DNA of 64,000 nt from Actinernus sp. WN-2022 (GCA_030867875.1 JAOWCC010001589.1:145363745-145427744), one strand, 5' to 3'. Counted from the first letter of the stretch, positions 44,392 to 56,600 are shown. Numbers and translations are program-made. The notes: generated by a model not told the origin, from the letters alone.

Positions 44392-45667
44392 ATTTATCCT
44401 CTTAGCTTTCCTGTAAAATAAAAACAATTTTAAACACGTCTAAGGACATGTCTCGTATGCTTGAGTTACAAATTCAAATTACAGGGTTGACTGCTAGTAC
44501 TGTGTTTCCGTGGTTGATCAAGAAGACAGTTTTAGTCAATATATCAGCGCAAGAGGTGTACCTTTTCTCAAAGACCTTCTTGTAGGCGAATAAACTTTTG
44601 AGGTTGTCTTATATATATATATTGATTTTCTTGCCAATTTAGATATAGCTGTTGTATTTATATGGTATATGTCTTGTATATAGCTAACATCAAGTATATA
44701 GCTAGCTATTATCAAAAGGAATGTCCAATCCAGAATATTGCAACTCAATGGCCTGCGTTTCTTAATTCACTTCGCCAAATAGGCTGCTTGAAAGACCTTA
44801 TAGTTGCTGGGAACCGCTGCAAGCTGTGAAACCTAAAATTTAAATTACGTTCCATCCATGCAGTACTCGTGATCCGTTTTTGTTCTTATATAATTCTAAG
44901 CAACACATTCAGTCGCCTTGAGTATTCACCCGTTTAAGCAATATTACCTTGCAGTGTACGTTTTAAAGGTCTTTAGATTGTCTATTTTTTTCCATGCAGC
45001 AGTCAGATTTTGTCCAGTCATGAGGAATATATTTGTTTATTTTACCCTTTCCTTTATGATGGACCGAAATTTTAATATTGATTTCTGTAGCTGACCGATT
45101 TGAACTGGGTTTTTTTCCTAATGAAAAGCTGCAAACACCTTTCAATGCTACGCTGTCAGTTGCTATATAATCCTGATCATCCTGCTGATAGACGCGACAA
45201 GTCCTTGAATTGTGGGTAGAAATGAGGTATATCGGAGAAAATAAGACGCTACCCTTCAATTTTAGCTTTGCCTCAAACAGTGAGATTCAAGCGTACTCAA
45301 ACGTATAATATTAGTTTTTGGTGAAAAATGTTTCATATTTTAACAGATATAGGACTAAATCTAAATATGCCTTCATAATTCAACATTTTCATTAAAACTA
45401 TATCATCAACGTTTCAGTTTATTTAAAATTGAAAACTTTTCTGACCCGTAATAAAGCTTACCTTCAAATATTACTTTTCTTATGCCTGAAGACTGATTGA
45501 ATCAAGCACAGTGTGAGCCAGCCGTGAGCCTAGTCGTCAAGTGCGGAACATTGGAATAGCAAGAAATGTATGTAAGTGTGGCCCGAGGGCTTTTTGGCGT
45601 AGTATCTTCAAATGCTTAACCTGTAAAGCCCACTAAGACACCTCCACTGTTGTGCAGAACCGGCACT

Positions 45668-47123
45668 GTATTTAGAAACTCGCTTCTAAAGCAAGCTCTT
45701 GAGTGTTTCACATGGCTTCTCAAACTCATTAATAATTCATGAGCTTTTTAGTCAATCAGAGGACTGCATTTGGTCAGGTGGATGAGTTTGGAAACCCAAT
45801 CATCGCGCAGAATGGCCTTTGTTCGAGGGACATCATTAGCTTTTTGAATATATTAAGGTCGCCTCATTAGAAATTCAATGAGTTAGATGTTGGCCATATG
45901 ATTGGCTGAAAGGAAATCCGTTCTGGGAGTCGTAATTCCTTGGTCATGCGGTACCGAACGGCACAACATTAGCTCAAATGAAAACCGTTCTGGGAGTTGG
46001 TTTGATCAATGCGAGTGTAAAACCAAGAAACGCTTTGGATCCAACGCTTTATTTAAACAGTTCTAAACAGTATTGATTCTGGTTTTGATTTGAAAGACCG
46101 CCATATATATTGTTCAATGAAAGCCGTCAATTCAATAGAAGTTCGTAAAACCAGGTAAAACTAGTCAATGGCAACGACAAATCCGTTCGTCTTAAAACCC
46201 GTGCTCTCATTTTTTCACGGTGTTCACATCGCATCGCAAATAATTCTAAATACAAATTCTCGGAAGCTGTAGCTTTAAAATGAGATGTTATTAAAACTTA
46301 TCCGTGGCTTAGAAGTCAAACAAAATGACTCAATGAAACTGAACTGAGTATAGTTGTGTTCAACTGGCGTCGAAGCGGTAAAAAAAGCCGGTCGGCAATT
46401 CCAACTCGTTCTCAATTTTCTCCCAATTGTGTTCAAATCGCATCGCAAATAAGTCTGAATACAGATTCTTGGAAGATGTAGCTTTAAAACGAGATGTTAT
46501 ACAAGCTTATCTGTGTCCTAGTTTATGGTTTCTAAGCAACAAACGCTCCCGCCAGTTGTAATTCGAAATTCGCGTTCAGTTGTTTAAAGTCTCAGTGGGA
46601 GTAGTGATTTTATCACCGTTACGACAAGTAAGAATTAATGCTAAGAAATCATGTTTCATTAAAAAAATCGTTTATTTCAATGACATAGTAGGTTTTTTTC
46701 GACCGATTTTTTAATGTAAAAAAGACTTGTACGCAAGCACATTTAATTAACTTTTATACTAAGTAAAGTAGTTTTACCTAGCATTGTACATTAAAGATTT
46801 ATATAGAGCTCATTTTTATCAACTACATGTATTAATATTTAGAGTCGAAATTTATAATTGGAGATAGTGTATTTATTATTATTAACGTATCTTATATTAC
46901 TTACATATTTTCACACGGCTCCCTGGAAGAGCATTTATTTCTGTATAATGATGGGATACCGTGCATAATAAAGTTGTTGATGAATTTAAAGTTTATTACC
47001 TGGGCTACAAAAAGCCGACTGAAGATTTTTTTCTGAGTTTCATAGTTAACGAGAAAAACAACTTAGAAGTTTAGCGGTAATTAAGACTTTTTCATACAAA
47101 ATTTGACTGAAAGTCACCTTTAT
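45668..47123. other. Repeat-rich, no gene
   Basis: 'aaactcattaataattcatg' at 45718 recurs near 47785, with inverted or partial forms near 48505, 48650, 49030 and 49270, marking ends of one interspersed repeat family. 46203-46305 and 46410-46514 are a direct duplication sharing 'catcgcatcgcaaata' and 'gtagctttaaaa'. Confidence 0.5.
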
Positions 47124-47327
47124 TCAGAGAGCTGACATAGTAGTTTTTTTAGCGGACTGTAGAAAAAACGAGCCCTCAGGATCAATTGGTGTTTTATTAA
47201 TAAAAGTTAATGAGCTTGACGCATCACCGAATTCGGCAGTTAATGAGATGTGCACATCGATATATCCAGCCATTCTGGGCGATGGAAACACCAGTTGAAA
47301 ATCACAAGTGTTTGAACTGATTTTCAT
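47124..47327 (-). CDS. Unrecognised 67-codon ORF
   Basis: Begins MKISSNTCDFQLVFPSPRMA, ends SAKKTTMSAL. No membrane segment or signal peptide. Its composition is more protein-like than neighbouring frames, with short beta-type alternation (IDVHISLTAEF), so it could be a stray exon. No homologue recognised and no splice signals established. Confidence 0.2.
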   Translation of the reverse strand: MKISSNTCDFQLVFPSPRMAGYIDVHISLTAEFGDASSSLTFINKTPIDPEGSFFLQSAKKTTMSAL

Positions 47328-47352
47328 CCCGAGTGATGAAACTGTTCTTAAT

Positions 47353-47790
47353 TATAAACTACAAGTAAAGCGTGAAGAAGTAAAGAAACGACATAGATAG
47401 AAAAAGTGTGCCTCTACTGGAGTTCGAACCTCGACCCGTCCAACTACTTGTACTAATAAATCTTCACCACAACACTACTGGTACGATAGGTGAAATCACT
47501 GCTAGCAAAAAAGAATAATAAGCCATCTATTGAATAATTAGATACAACAGTCCGAACGGTAAACAATACTTGCTAATGATGTTTGAAAAGAAGCGTATGT
47601 AAATTTTCGGTTTAGCCATTCGCATGAGACGTATTTCAAACACTCATTGTTCATCTTTCATCAGGGGATCCAAATATTTCGAAAACAATAAAACCCGGGA
47701 GGCGTAGCCTGAAGGGTTTCAATTGTTTTCTCAATATTTGGATCCCCTGATGAAACACTACGATTCGTGTTTGAAATAGTACTTCTCAAA
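47353..47790. repeat. Interspersed unit with long hairpin, copy 1
   Basis: Begins 'ctacaagtaaagcgtgaaga', includes a tRNA B-box-like 'gttcgaacc' (near 47422, minus) and ends in a palindrome at 47656-47756 with arms tttcatcaggggatccaaat and its complement. About 620 bp from its second copy. Confidence 0.8.
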
Positions 47791-47957
47791 CTCATTAATA
47801 ATTCATGAGATAGTCATCCAATGGAGGAACTGTATTTGGTCACATGCATGGGTCTTGATACCCGGTGAAACCCTTGTGTTTGATCATGTTTCCAAGTCTA
47901 GTGATCAATATTTCTTAATCATCATATTCATTAACCACTAACTAATTACATACTGAT

Positions 47958-48412
47958 AAACTACAAGTACGGAGCGAAGAAGTAAAGAAATAAAGAATGA
48001 CATAGAAAGAAAAAGTCTGCCTCCACTGGAGTTCGAACCACGACCCTTCCGACTGCTTGTACTAACTCTTGTCCACTAACTCTTGTCCACTACTCTACTA
48101 GTACGCTAGTTGAAATCACTGCCATCAAAAAAGAATAATAAGCCATCTATGGAATAATTAGATACAACAATCAAATGGTAAACAATACTTGCTAATGAAG
48201 TTTGAAAAGAAACGTATGTAAATTGTCGGTTTTGCATTCGCATGAGAAGACATGTCAAACACTCATTGTTCGTCTTTCATCAGGGGATTCCAAATATTTC
48301 GAAAACAATAAAACCCTCGAGGCTACGCCTCTCGGGTTTCATTTGTTTTCTCAATATTTGGAACCCCTGATGAAAGACTCCAATTCGTGTTTGACATAGT
48401 TCTTCTCAAATC
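47958..48412. repeat. Interspersed unit with long hairpin, copy 2
   Basis: Direct duplicate of 47353-47790. The hairpin (48278-48379) keeps its outer arms, but the centre reads AGGCTACGCCT where copy 1 has AGGCGTAGCCT, i.e. its reverse complement. Confidence 0.8.
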
Positions 48413-48645
48413 CACTTTAATGATAAAATTAGTGATTTAAAGTCTTGAAATGCGAGCTGTATTTGGAAACGATTTCTAAATACTCGGCGTTATGTTCATG
48501 AATTCGATTGTATTCACCTGATGAATTATTAATGAATTGGAGAAGTAATGTTTCATATCCTCGTTCGGGCTCGACATTTGAAATATAACTCGCATTTGAA
48601 ACCCCCATAGAATCCCGTGACGAGGTATGAAACGGCTTCTACTAC

Positions 48646-49045
48646 TCATTAATTATTGCATGCTTATGGTATGTTTATGTAAGCATTGTTTATATTGTTT
48701 GTAATTGAGTATTGTTGGACTATTGTCTATAGTTTTATTATTATTTTAGGACCACATATTTCAACAAGCTATTCAGTAGTGTAGTTGTTTAGGAAGTGCG
48801 CTAGAAATCTATGGGTTCTCGAAAAGATGGTTCGAGTCTCGTTGGAGGCAGATTTTCTTTCGATGTCACTTTACGCAGTCTTTACTGTTGACCTGTTAGT
48901 TTCCCAGTTATTATGGACAGGTCTTAGAAATTTCAAAGTCCTAGTAGTTTGAAGTGGTGCTGACAGTATTCTACGGGGATTTCAAAGTACGGCACGTGGT
49001 ACAAATCCAGCCCTGGGATTGGTGGTTTCCCTTATGAATAATTAA
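48646..49045. mobile_element. MITE-like element
   Basis: Ends tactactcattaattatt and aataattaatgagtagta are inverted repeats about 400 bp apart. The interior has a tRNA-like 'ggttcgagtctcgttgg' near 48830. Not coding. Confidence 0.55.
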
Positions 49046-49066
49046 TGAGTAGTAAAGGTAATGTTT

Positions 49067-49147
49067 AATAAACGAGCAGCGGTGTTTTATCAGATTTACA
49101 AACAGCCCGAGTTTTGTAGATCTGATAAAACACATCTGCGAGTTTAT
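49067..49147. repeat. Hairpin
   Basis: aataaacgagcagcggtgtt and aacacatctgcgagtttatt pair through gttttatcagat / atctgataaaac with a short loop. Confidence 0.75.
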
Positions 49148-49548
49148 TGAACGACATCAAAAATGTCGATGAATAGAGTCATGTAATTCAGTTATTTTGG
49201 CGATACGACCTACATGTATATCACAATTAGAAAGCACTCATTAAACGTTCATTTGTTTTGTTTTTGCTTCATGAATTATTAATGAGCTTTGAACTTAGAA
49301 GAAAAGCAAAAGGAGTGGGTTCAGGACTTACCCTAGATAATTAATTCAGTCTTGCGATGCAAATGACGGCGCATATCGCACGAACCTAATCAATGTATAT
49401 GTTGCAGGTAAATTTTGATTTCAGGTTGAATTGTTTTCATCCTAGGTTATAATTTTTGAACTAGGTTGAATTTGTTAAAACTAGTTGTTCTGCTAACTAT
49501 GTATGAGTTTTCTTGGATTTTGTGTTGTCCAGGAAAAGAAAACGCTGT

Positions 49549-49820
49549 GCACTAGCTCTAAACACCCTAAATTAGTGAGCACCCGCTCTTGACGGTTAGG
49601 GTGTTTTTAAATGTAGGGGTAGGATTTGGATTAGTTCACAGGACCATTGAAAAAGCATTATTTTTCTGTGTTGTTCAGTGATCTAGCCCTAAAAAGCCTA
49701 ATAATATTTAGTGACTATAGCTCAAAAAATCCTACATTAGTGAGCACCTGTTGTTGACGGTCAGGCTGTTTTTAAATGTAGGGTTGGGGTTTGGATTAGT
49801 TCACAGGACCATAATAAAAG
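49549..49820. repeat. Two-copy tandem repeat
   Basis: Units near 49555-49655 and 49735-49812 share 'ttagtgagcacc', 'ttgacggt' and 'ggattagttcacaggacca'. Confidence 0.8.
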
Positions 49821-50583
49821 AGTACACAGGTATTGGTACTGGTATTCTGCAGTTTCCCCAATATTTTTGTTACTCTTTGACTTTATTGTACTTAATGAAA
49901 TATAAAAGTCTCGTGCAGGTGTGTAGTAGGTTTACAGTTCACTCATGTTTTTATTCAAGTAATTATTCAGACAGTTGCGAAAATCCGTAAGATCCACTTT
50001 TATCAGTGTTAAGGACAATGGTGCTTGCCGGTGAACTGGTTTTACTATGCTTGTAATCGGTTTTTCTTGGGCATGATAATGGCACAATGCAACAAAACTG
50101 ACACTGACAGTTGATAACTTTTGAGTTTACAAGTAATACCTGTCTGAGACTGATTTAATTCACGGTAATTTTTGGCACTTTTATCTTGTCCTGTCTGCGC
50201 TATATAATTATCTAGATCTGATGACAGGAGAACATTTTGAAAAGCATTCCCTTGGCTTTGTGCACAGCTTCTTTGCTTTCGGGTTAGAAGCTGGTTTACT
50301 TCCATAATTTTCTTGTCAACTCAGATTTTACAGATATCACTTCACCCTACCATAGAAATTTTGGTGGTGCTATCCTATTATCTGGCTTTCTTTTCGTTCG
50401 GTTTAAAACACTATAAAAGTATGCTTGGTTCACAGTTTCCCGCTTCTAATCATGCAACTCAGCGATATTTCAAAGTCCGACTTTGTTAGTAGTGCGCTTG
50501 CACCAGTGACCGAGAGAGGAATAGTAATAATGTCCATAAGAAAAGCTATATTATTCAAAATCGTGACTGGATCTCCAACGCAA
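49821..50583. other. Gene-free stretch
   Basis: No gene or repeat recognised. Confidence 0.35.
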
Positions 50584-50652
50584 GTCTCTGTGGCGCAGTT
50601 GGTAAAGCTCTGGTCTTCCAAGCGAAGGTTTGCAGGTTCCAACCATCGGTGA
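50584..50652 (+). repeat. tRNA-Gly(UCC)-like pseudogene or SINE head
   Basis: Perfect A box (tggcgcagttgg), an anticodon-loop-like cTTCCAAgc and a damaged B box (ggttccaacc). The acceptor ends do not pair and there is no terminal CCA-adjacent fold, so this is not a working tRNA. Confidence 0.5.
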
Positions 50653-50879
50653 ATGAAAAAGTGAAACAAAAGTAAGTAGTGATGTGTCATTAATGAGTGA
50701 AATATAAAGTTGGTTGTGGGGGACTAGGTAAGGGAAAAGAGGTTAGGGAGGGGGAACGGTGAGTAGAGAGGGGGAACGGTAAGTAGAGAGGGAGGGATGG
50801 GTGGTCAATTGTTTTTGCAAAGGAGGGGTGGGTGGAATTTTCTTTTTAAATTCCACGCCCCTACTCCTGGACATTTTAC

Positions 50880-51672
50880 TTATTTACTTCATACTTCATA
50901 CTTCATACTTTATTTATCTTTCCTTAAAAAGGCTTTTCAAAGACAAAATACAAATACAATACAACTACAGTGTACATGATAATTTGAATTACATCTATTA
51001 ATTTAACCTATTTTGAGTTTGATATAATTTGCTCTTCAGCTTTCGCTTGAAACTTAAAACGTCTTTACTTAATTTCAGTTCATTATCTAGTGAGTTCCAT
51101 ATTTTTACTGTTCTGTAATAAAAACTTCTCTGACCACTCGCAGATTTGAATAAGGGGATTTGTAATAATTGCGAGTTTCGAGTTTCACGACCACTAATAT
51201 TGAAGCGCTTCGTGAATTTAGATATTAAATAACCTGGTGCGGAATCAGTCATACATTTGAATGCCAGAGTGGCACTTCTAAAATACACTAGCTTATCTAC
51301 TGGGAGCCAATTTAGCTCTTTTAGTATAGGTGTAATATGGTTATACTTTTTGGCCCCGCTAACAATACGACAGGCATAGTTTTGACATGATTGTAGCTTA
51401 CGTATGTTTCTATTAGATGTATTTGCCCATACATTCGAGCAGTAAAGCAACTTACTAAATACTAATGTATTAATAACAGTAATTAAAGTGTTCTTATTAA
51501 ACGCGTGTTTAACACGGTTTATTTGTGCTAGTCGAGAAAAGCATGAAGAAACGGTCTTAGTAATGTGTTCGTCGTAGGTTAAGTTCGTGTCTAAGATCAC
51601 GCCCAAGTCTTTGGCACTGGATACTGGTAACAGCTCCTTTCCTTTCATAGGTACGATTGACTCTAAAGATTG
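50880..51672 (-). CDS. LINE ORF2 C-terminal part with 7-bp tail repeat
   Basis: From ESIVPMKGKELLPVSSAKDL the minus strand is open to a stop at 50998: LGVILDTNLTYDEHI, NRVKHAFNKNTLITVINTLV, the ELNWLPVDK block, then WNSLDNELKLSKDVLSFKRK. This is the post-catalytic region of CR1/L2-type LINEs; RT catalytic part and endonuclease are lost. The 3' tail is (gtatgaa)n at about 50888-50910 on the minus strand. Confidence 0.8.
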
Positions 51673-53165
51673 GCTTTATCTCTTGAGGCCGTTGCTAGGG
51701 AAAATTTGAAGCCTCGATTTTTCTTTGTTATTTTACCTCCGGTAAGATAACAAATTGCCGTCTAGAATACTTGTCTTAGGAAACACAACCAGTTCTTCGA
51801 ATCCTATATAACGATATACATGTATTGACTTCTGAAGTATTTGATGCCATAATAATTTTGAGTCAATTCACCTTTAGCTTGTCCTTTTCTTCACGTTATT
51901 CTTGAGAAGTTTAATTCTTGAAGTGAAATAGAAAGACCTGAACTGTCCCTATTTATGCCCTTAATTTATTAATGACATTCCCTTGCCATGGTTATCCTAT
52001 TCTCTGTCTGGAATGTCATTCAAGTGACTTGAACAAGCGAGGCCAGAGACACGAAAGCTTTTTCTAACACTTGCATGTATCATTTTCTCTCACGATCAAC
52101 TTGAAACAAGCAGAGCATCTTTATCAGGGCGTAGCATGCACTACGCACATACGCACGAGCGTACACTTTGAGACAAAAAATCCCTGTTTGGCCTTGTAAT
52201 GATTTTACGAGAAGGGGGCCTTAAAACCGGTAGCTACTGCACTTGTGAGTACAACTTGAAAATGCCGAGCTACGCCCCTGTTTAATCTGTATAAATATCG
52301 ACCAGCTTTGAGGCAGACTAGCCTGCATATCTAGAAAATACGTATCTCCTTCTGGCCAGCTGAAAGTAAGTAAATTCGCAAAACATTGTTTGCTTGGATG
52401 TAGATCATGTTACCATCGACTGGGAATCACAATATATAAATTTAGCCTTAAGACGTATTCAGCTTCTGCACGCAAACTTATTATTAATATCTTATTATAC
52501 TTCAAATAAATTTATGAAAAATATTAAAAGCAGCCCTGATCTCTCCCATCGGTTAGCTTTTTTAACATTTGTCTACTTTTATATTAACATGAACGCGAGA
52601 AAAGCAGAATATCATTAAATCAATGTGGATCAGCCTTCAGGCTTATTGCTTATCTCGAAAAGATCTATCCATCTCACGGTCAGTTAAGAACATTTGTGAC
52701 ACACTGGTTTCTTGGATGATATAGACAATATTGTCTGAGAACCGTACGCAAAATGATTGCGAAAAACAAGCTTTCGAGGTAACAAAGTCCTAGATTTCTT
52801 TCTGTAGTATTTTTATCCTTATCATAATTATTACTTCCAACAAAGCGTAACATGGAGTTTACTTTGAAACCCTTCAAAGATTAGTATCTCTTGTGTAATA
52901 CAATAGATATAATAAAATCAATAATCACAACGGTAAAGTACCACAATTGATGTTATCTGAAGTAGTTTCTGCAGTACAGCTCGAATTTTGACATCATTTT
53001 GTTGAAACTTTCAATTAAGAGGAACCCCTGCAGTTTTATATGGGTAACATTTTGGTGAAAACCTCATGTCTCTACGATGTTACTTTCTACACGTAAAAAT
53101 TCCATCTCCCTTTTCGTTTTGCCTCCAAAACATGCTGGGAAGTTTCATTTTCTATTGCCCTGTCC
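51673..53165. other. Gene-free, with a possible promoter at 52287-52370
   Basis: 'tataaatatcgaccag' (near 52290) followed about 75 nt on by a strong donor, gaaaGTAAGTAAA (near 52366), could be a core promoter plus an untranslated first exon. No later exon recognised before 53.1 kb. Confidence 0.25.
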
Positions 53166-53600
53166 AGACCTCGATTAAATAAAGTTGCAGCGTTAAAATT
53201 ATAGTTTTTGTACTGAACACGACGAACACAACATGTTGTTTGCAAATTTGGGGTAAGATATGCGAACCTTGCAAAACTGAGGGGGGAGGGGTGGACAATC
53301 ATATGCATTTCCTGTAAATAACGGTGCTCTCCCCATTAAAAATGTATTGAATGAAGCTTTAGCTTTAAAATCATAGTTTTGGTGGTAAACACGACGAACA
53401 CAACAACAAAACCGAGGGGGAGGGGTTAAAAAGCCTATGCATTTTCTGTTAATAGTAGTACCCTCCTCCATTAGAAAGGGATTGAATAAAGTTGCAGCAT
53501 CAAAATCATAGTCTTGGTTCTAAACTTGATTAATACAACATATCGTTTGCGAATCTTGTGTAAGATCTGCAAAGTTTCTAAAATTTGGGGGGAAGGGTGG
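53166..53600. repeat. Three or four degenerate ~150-bp tandem units
   Basis: Each unit has 'aaagttgcag'-type start, 'aaatcatagt', 'cacgacgaacacaac' and a G-rich 'gagggggaggggt'. Starts near 53181, 53350 and 53488. Confidence 0.75.
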
Positions 53601-53666
53601 AAACCATTGTATGATTATCGTTAGCGGTATCCACTTGTGTAATATAATCTTATATAATAATACGCC

Positions 53667-53695
53667 AAGTGTGTGTGTGTGGAGGGGGGGGGGAC
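53667..53695. repeat. (GT)n then poly-G
   Basis: gtgtgtgtgtgtggaggggg followed by more G; simple repeat. Confidence 0.9.
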
Positions 53696-54117
53696 GCTCT
53701 TTACTAGGCTCCCTCGATCGAGACGACGAATCATGCGAAAAGTTGCTTTCTGTCTTGGTCTTGGTTGCATTTGAGGAAAGAATGTTAAAACGAAATGAGT
53801 TTTCTCAAGTTTTACACTTAGTTGGACGAGCAAGCCATCGAGTTTACGGGAATGTTTTGGGGAAAACCTATCGCCAAGCGAAGCGGCCGAATTCAAACGA
53901 CCGAACGAGGTAAGACCAGGTATTCAAACGCAGTTAGAAATATTGTTGTTGGGATATTTTTAGATCGTTTTTCCCGCCAATTGATGGATTCTCACGTGGT
54001 AACGTGTCACGCAAGACTGGCTGAACAAATTCTCACCAAGGCGAATAAATTATTAATCCGAGGTATTATGCATGCATTGCAAATGCTTTTCCTCAGAGAC
54101 ATGTCTTACCTGGGATG

Positions 54118-54400
54118 CAGGCTGGCACAGTGGTAAAACACTTGCCTCTCACCGCTGTGGTCCCGGGTTCGATTCCCGGCTCGGGCACCATATGTGGGTT
54201 AGGTTTGTTGTTGATTCCTTACCTGCATTGAGGGTTGTTCTCCGGTTTTCCTCCCTCCGTAAAAATCAATCGTGAATCGAGTGTAGTGTGTCCAAAATAG
54301 TTAATGTAGTGGGGAGTGTGTGTGGAGTAAAAGCAGGCCCCCACCAGCTGTAAGCTGTAATATTCAGCCAACTATAACAAATAAAATATTTCTTTTTTTA
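54118..54400 (+). mobile_element. tRNA-derived SINE, near full length
   Basis: A box ctggcacagtggt (54122-54134) and perfect B box ggttcgattcc (54166-54176) in a tRNA-like head, then body 'ggttgttctccggttttcct', 'aaaagcaggcccccaccagc' and an AATAAAATATT tail. The head lacks a complete cloverleaf beyond the T arm. It is the best reference copy for the fragments at 1784, 10345 and 55190. Confidence 0.85.
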
Positions 54401-54574
54401 TTTATATGTAGGGTGTAAAATGTATCTAGTTCCTGTAATTATAATTTAATTTATTATATTTTTCTATTTAGCGCATAAAAGTATGTAATATTTAGCTGAA
54501 AAGGGGTTTGCATTTTAACTGTTGTCTTTTCAAAGTCGTTTCTTGTGATTGTTTAAAAAAAGGCCTAACGCCCC

Positions 54575-54975
54575 GTGCAAACGAACGCAACATGTGGCAC
54601 AACATGACCCAACATGGCTGTGTAAATGTTGTGCGATGTTTGCTGAGGATGTTCAAACGATCACAACGTGTTGGGCAATGTTGCGTGTACAGTGATACCG
54701 CAGAGGGATCGATATTTTCCCAAACCTCTTCACTTTCTGCCATCTTGTTTGTCGAATGAAGCGTTCAGTGCGCACGCGCGAGCCCAACAATGTTGTGCGA
54801 ACCGTGCAAACGAACCCAACATGTTGTGACATGCTTCCTCGATCACGAAAAGAAAAGCAACGTTGGCAGATGTTGAGCAAAATGTTTGACTGGTTTCAAA
54901 CTTCACGCAACATGTGCCAACATCATGCCACATTGCCCAACATGGTGTACAAACGAATGAAACGGACATTGTGGC
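54575..54975. mobile_element. Foldback element rich in caacatg/caatgttg
   Basis: Ends 'gtgcaaacgaacgcaacatg' and 'catggtgtacaaacg' are related inverted repeats; the interior repeats caacatgttg-type words in both senses. Noncoding MITE. Confidence 0.6.
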
Positions 54976-55189
54976 AGTTTTAATCGTTTACGTTAACCTC
55001 TGGGCTCTGACTCAGCATAAACTCCTTCTATGGCCTTCATGGCCAATCAATTATAATACATGTTCCATGTTACGTTTTGGGTAAACAAAATGGCTTCTTC
55101 TACTTGCTCTGCGCATACTTAATAGTGCCAGGGAATACTGCAAACTCAGTGCTCGTTTTTGAGATAGAAAGAAAACAAGGATTGCTAAA

Positions 55190-55330
55190 TGCTTGAGTTG
55201 TACCAGGTTTTGTGGCCCAGGTTCGATTCCCGGACGCGGCGCCATATGTGAGTTTAGTTTGTTGGTACCGGGTTCTCTGGTTTTCCTCCCTCCGCAAAAA
55301 CCAACACGCCTCTGCAAACAATGTTTTCAA
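55190..55330 (+). mobile_element. SINE copy
   Basis: B box ggttcgattcc (55221-55231), then 'gagtttagtttgttgg' and 'ctctggttttcctccctccg' as in 54118-54400. A box mutated. Confidence 0.75.
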
Positions 55331-55394
55331 TTTTTCTCATCTCATCCCCCCCTCCAAAAAATAATGGTTCGTCCCTAAGCCCTCTCCGCTTGAA

Positions 55395-55715
55395 CTTTTA
55401 ATATATTCTTTAATTAGAATGTGACGTCTATGAGTTATAGAGGTTTCTATTTCCAATATGCTAATTATGTGACGACATGTGAGGCCAACAAAGGGTCACT
55501 TTTTTCTCCTTGTGAATGAACCTATTTCTGATTTATACAAAATATTTGGTAAAATCACTGATAAAAGGCCCAAATATTACATGGTGTTTAGATAAATATG
55601 TATATACTCACATGTCGTCAAATAATTTGCATATCGGAAATAGAAACCTCTATAACTCATAGACGCAACACTCAAATTAAGAAATATTTTACAGTTCAAC
55701 TATTTACTTGATGGA
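55395..55715. mobile_element. Foldback MITE with ~70-bp inverted ends
   Basis: 'gtgacgtctatgagttatag' and 'ctataactcatagacgcaac' start the inverted arms, which go on through tttccaatatgc / gcatatcggaaa. The interior has no ORF. Half of the same element is at 25415-25490. Confidence 0.8.
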
Positions 55716-55999
55716 GAATCGATTTTAATGGCACTTTAAAAGCAGAAGGGGAGATACAATAGAAAAACAGCTTTATTCATTAGTTATTAACTTATTTTGA
55801 GTTGTAATTTCTTTTTGTATCAATTATGGAGGATGACGCACACCAGACAAGTTCGGGCAAATCTGTTAAAATACCCTTTGGACGTAACAATAGAACCTAT
55901 AGTTTGAGTGCACCTATTTAACCCTCACTATCCCTATTCGACTCCTACATTCAACTGAGCTTAAATATTGTTTTACTCTTGTGATATTTTATCGAAGTT

Positions 56000-56600
56000 A
56001 TGGTGGGAGAAATGTTCTACGAACTTGGACCTCGAGGCTACCATGCCCCAGCTAGCAGCTTTCGTGGAAAGATGATAGTTCACATTCGGAAGTATTCCTT
56101 TAACCCATTCTGAATCAAGACATTCCCAACCAAAGAGGGCTTCCTTTAACGATAGATGAATGGATGAATCTGAAAAACATTATGAATGAACTTGATATCC
56201 AGATTGAAGGCATTGGTCAAAACACAGATGAGTCCGACGTTAAAGCTGTGAACAGAAAACTCGACAAGAGGATGCATAATTGGGCAACACTGAAACTTTT
56301 CGCCCAAAACTACAGCGACAGAATGCAATCACGAAGATCTCACCTTGCGGATCCTGTTACATTTTGCCCTGTCTGCAAGAAAATGAACCACAACGCTATA
56401 GCCCCAGAGAAGAGATGTGAAGTGCAACCGGAAGAGCCCTTGAATGTCAAGACAGCACCCATGTTAGCCACTAACAGCCTCATTCAAGGCAAAAAAGATT
56501 TGCAAGCAAATGATTTAACAATGAAAGTATTCAACAACTCACTGGCTGACCGTCTTCGACGAAATAAAACCATATTTGGAAATACTAACATCGACGGGAG
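56000..56600 (+). pseudogene. PC4-like (p15 coactivator) domain remnant
   Basis: The ATG at 56000 opens MVGEMFYELGPRGYHA, then SSFRGKMIVHIRKYSF before a stop at 56111-56113. In another frame, from about 56120, it continues QRGLPLTIDEWMNLKNIMNE. Together these follow the order of PC4 domains: F..KG..V.IR.Y, a variable loop, then a KGI.LT..EW..LK helix. The rest (56190-56600) adds a K/R-rich helix and a CPVCKKMNH pair of cysteines that I do not recognise. PC4 proteins bind single-stranded DNA and act in transcription; this copy has a frameshift and an 83-bp duplication, so it is probably dead, or an exon boundary lies at the break. Confidence 0.5.

Larger units (their letters stand above)
37065..45667 (-). 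repeat. Right arm of the large inverted duplication
   Basis: Reverse-complement match to 25728-34850 in the blocks listed there. It carries the intact receptor copy C. Arm-specific additions: MITE and noncoding DNA at 37560-39000, a LINE 3' end at 39462-39834, and about 1.7 kb at 40320-42020 including another LINE fragment. Confidence 0.85.

Noticed and set aside
54118..54190. Functional tRNA gene
   Set aside because: A and B boxes are good but the sequence runs on into the SINE body seen in other copies, and no full cloverleaf forms.
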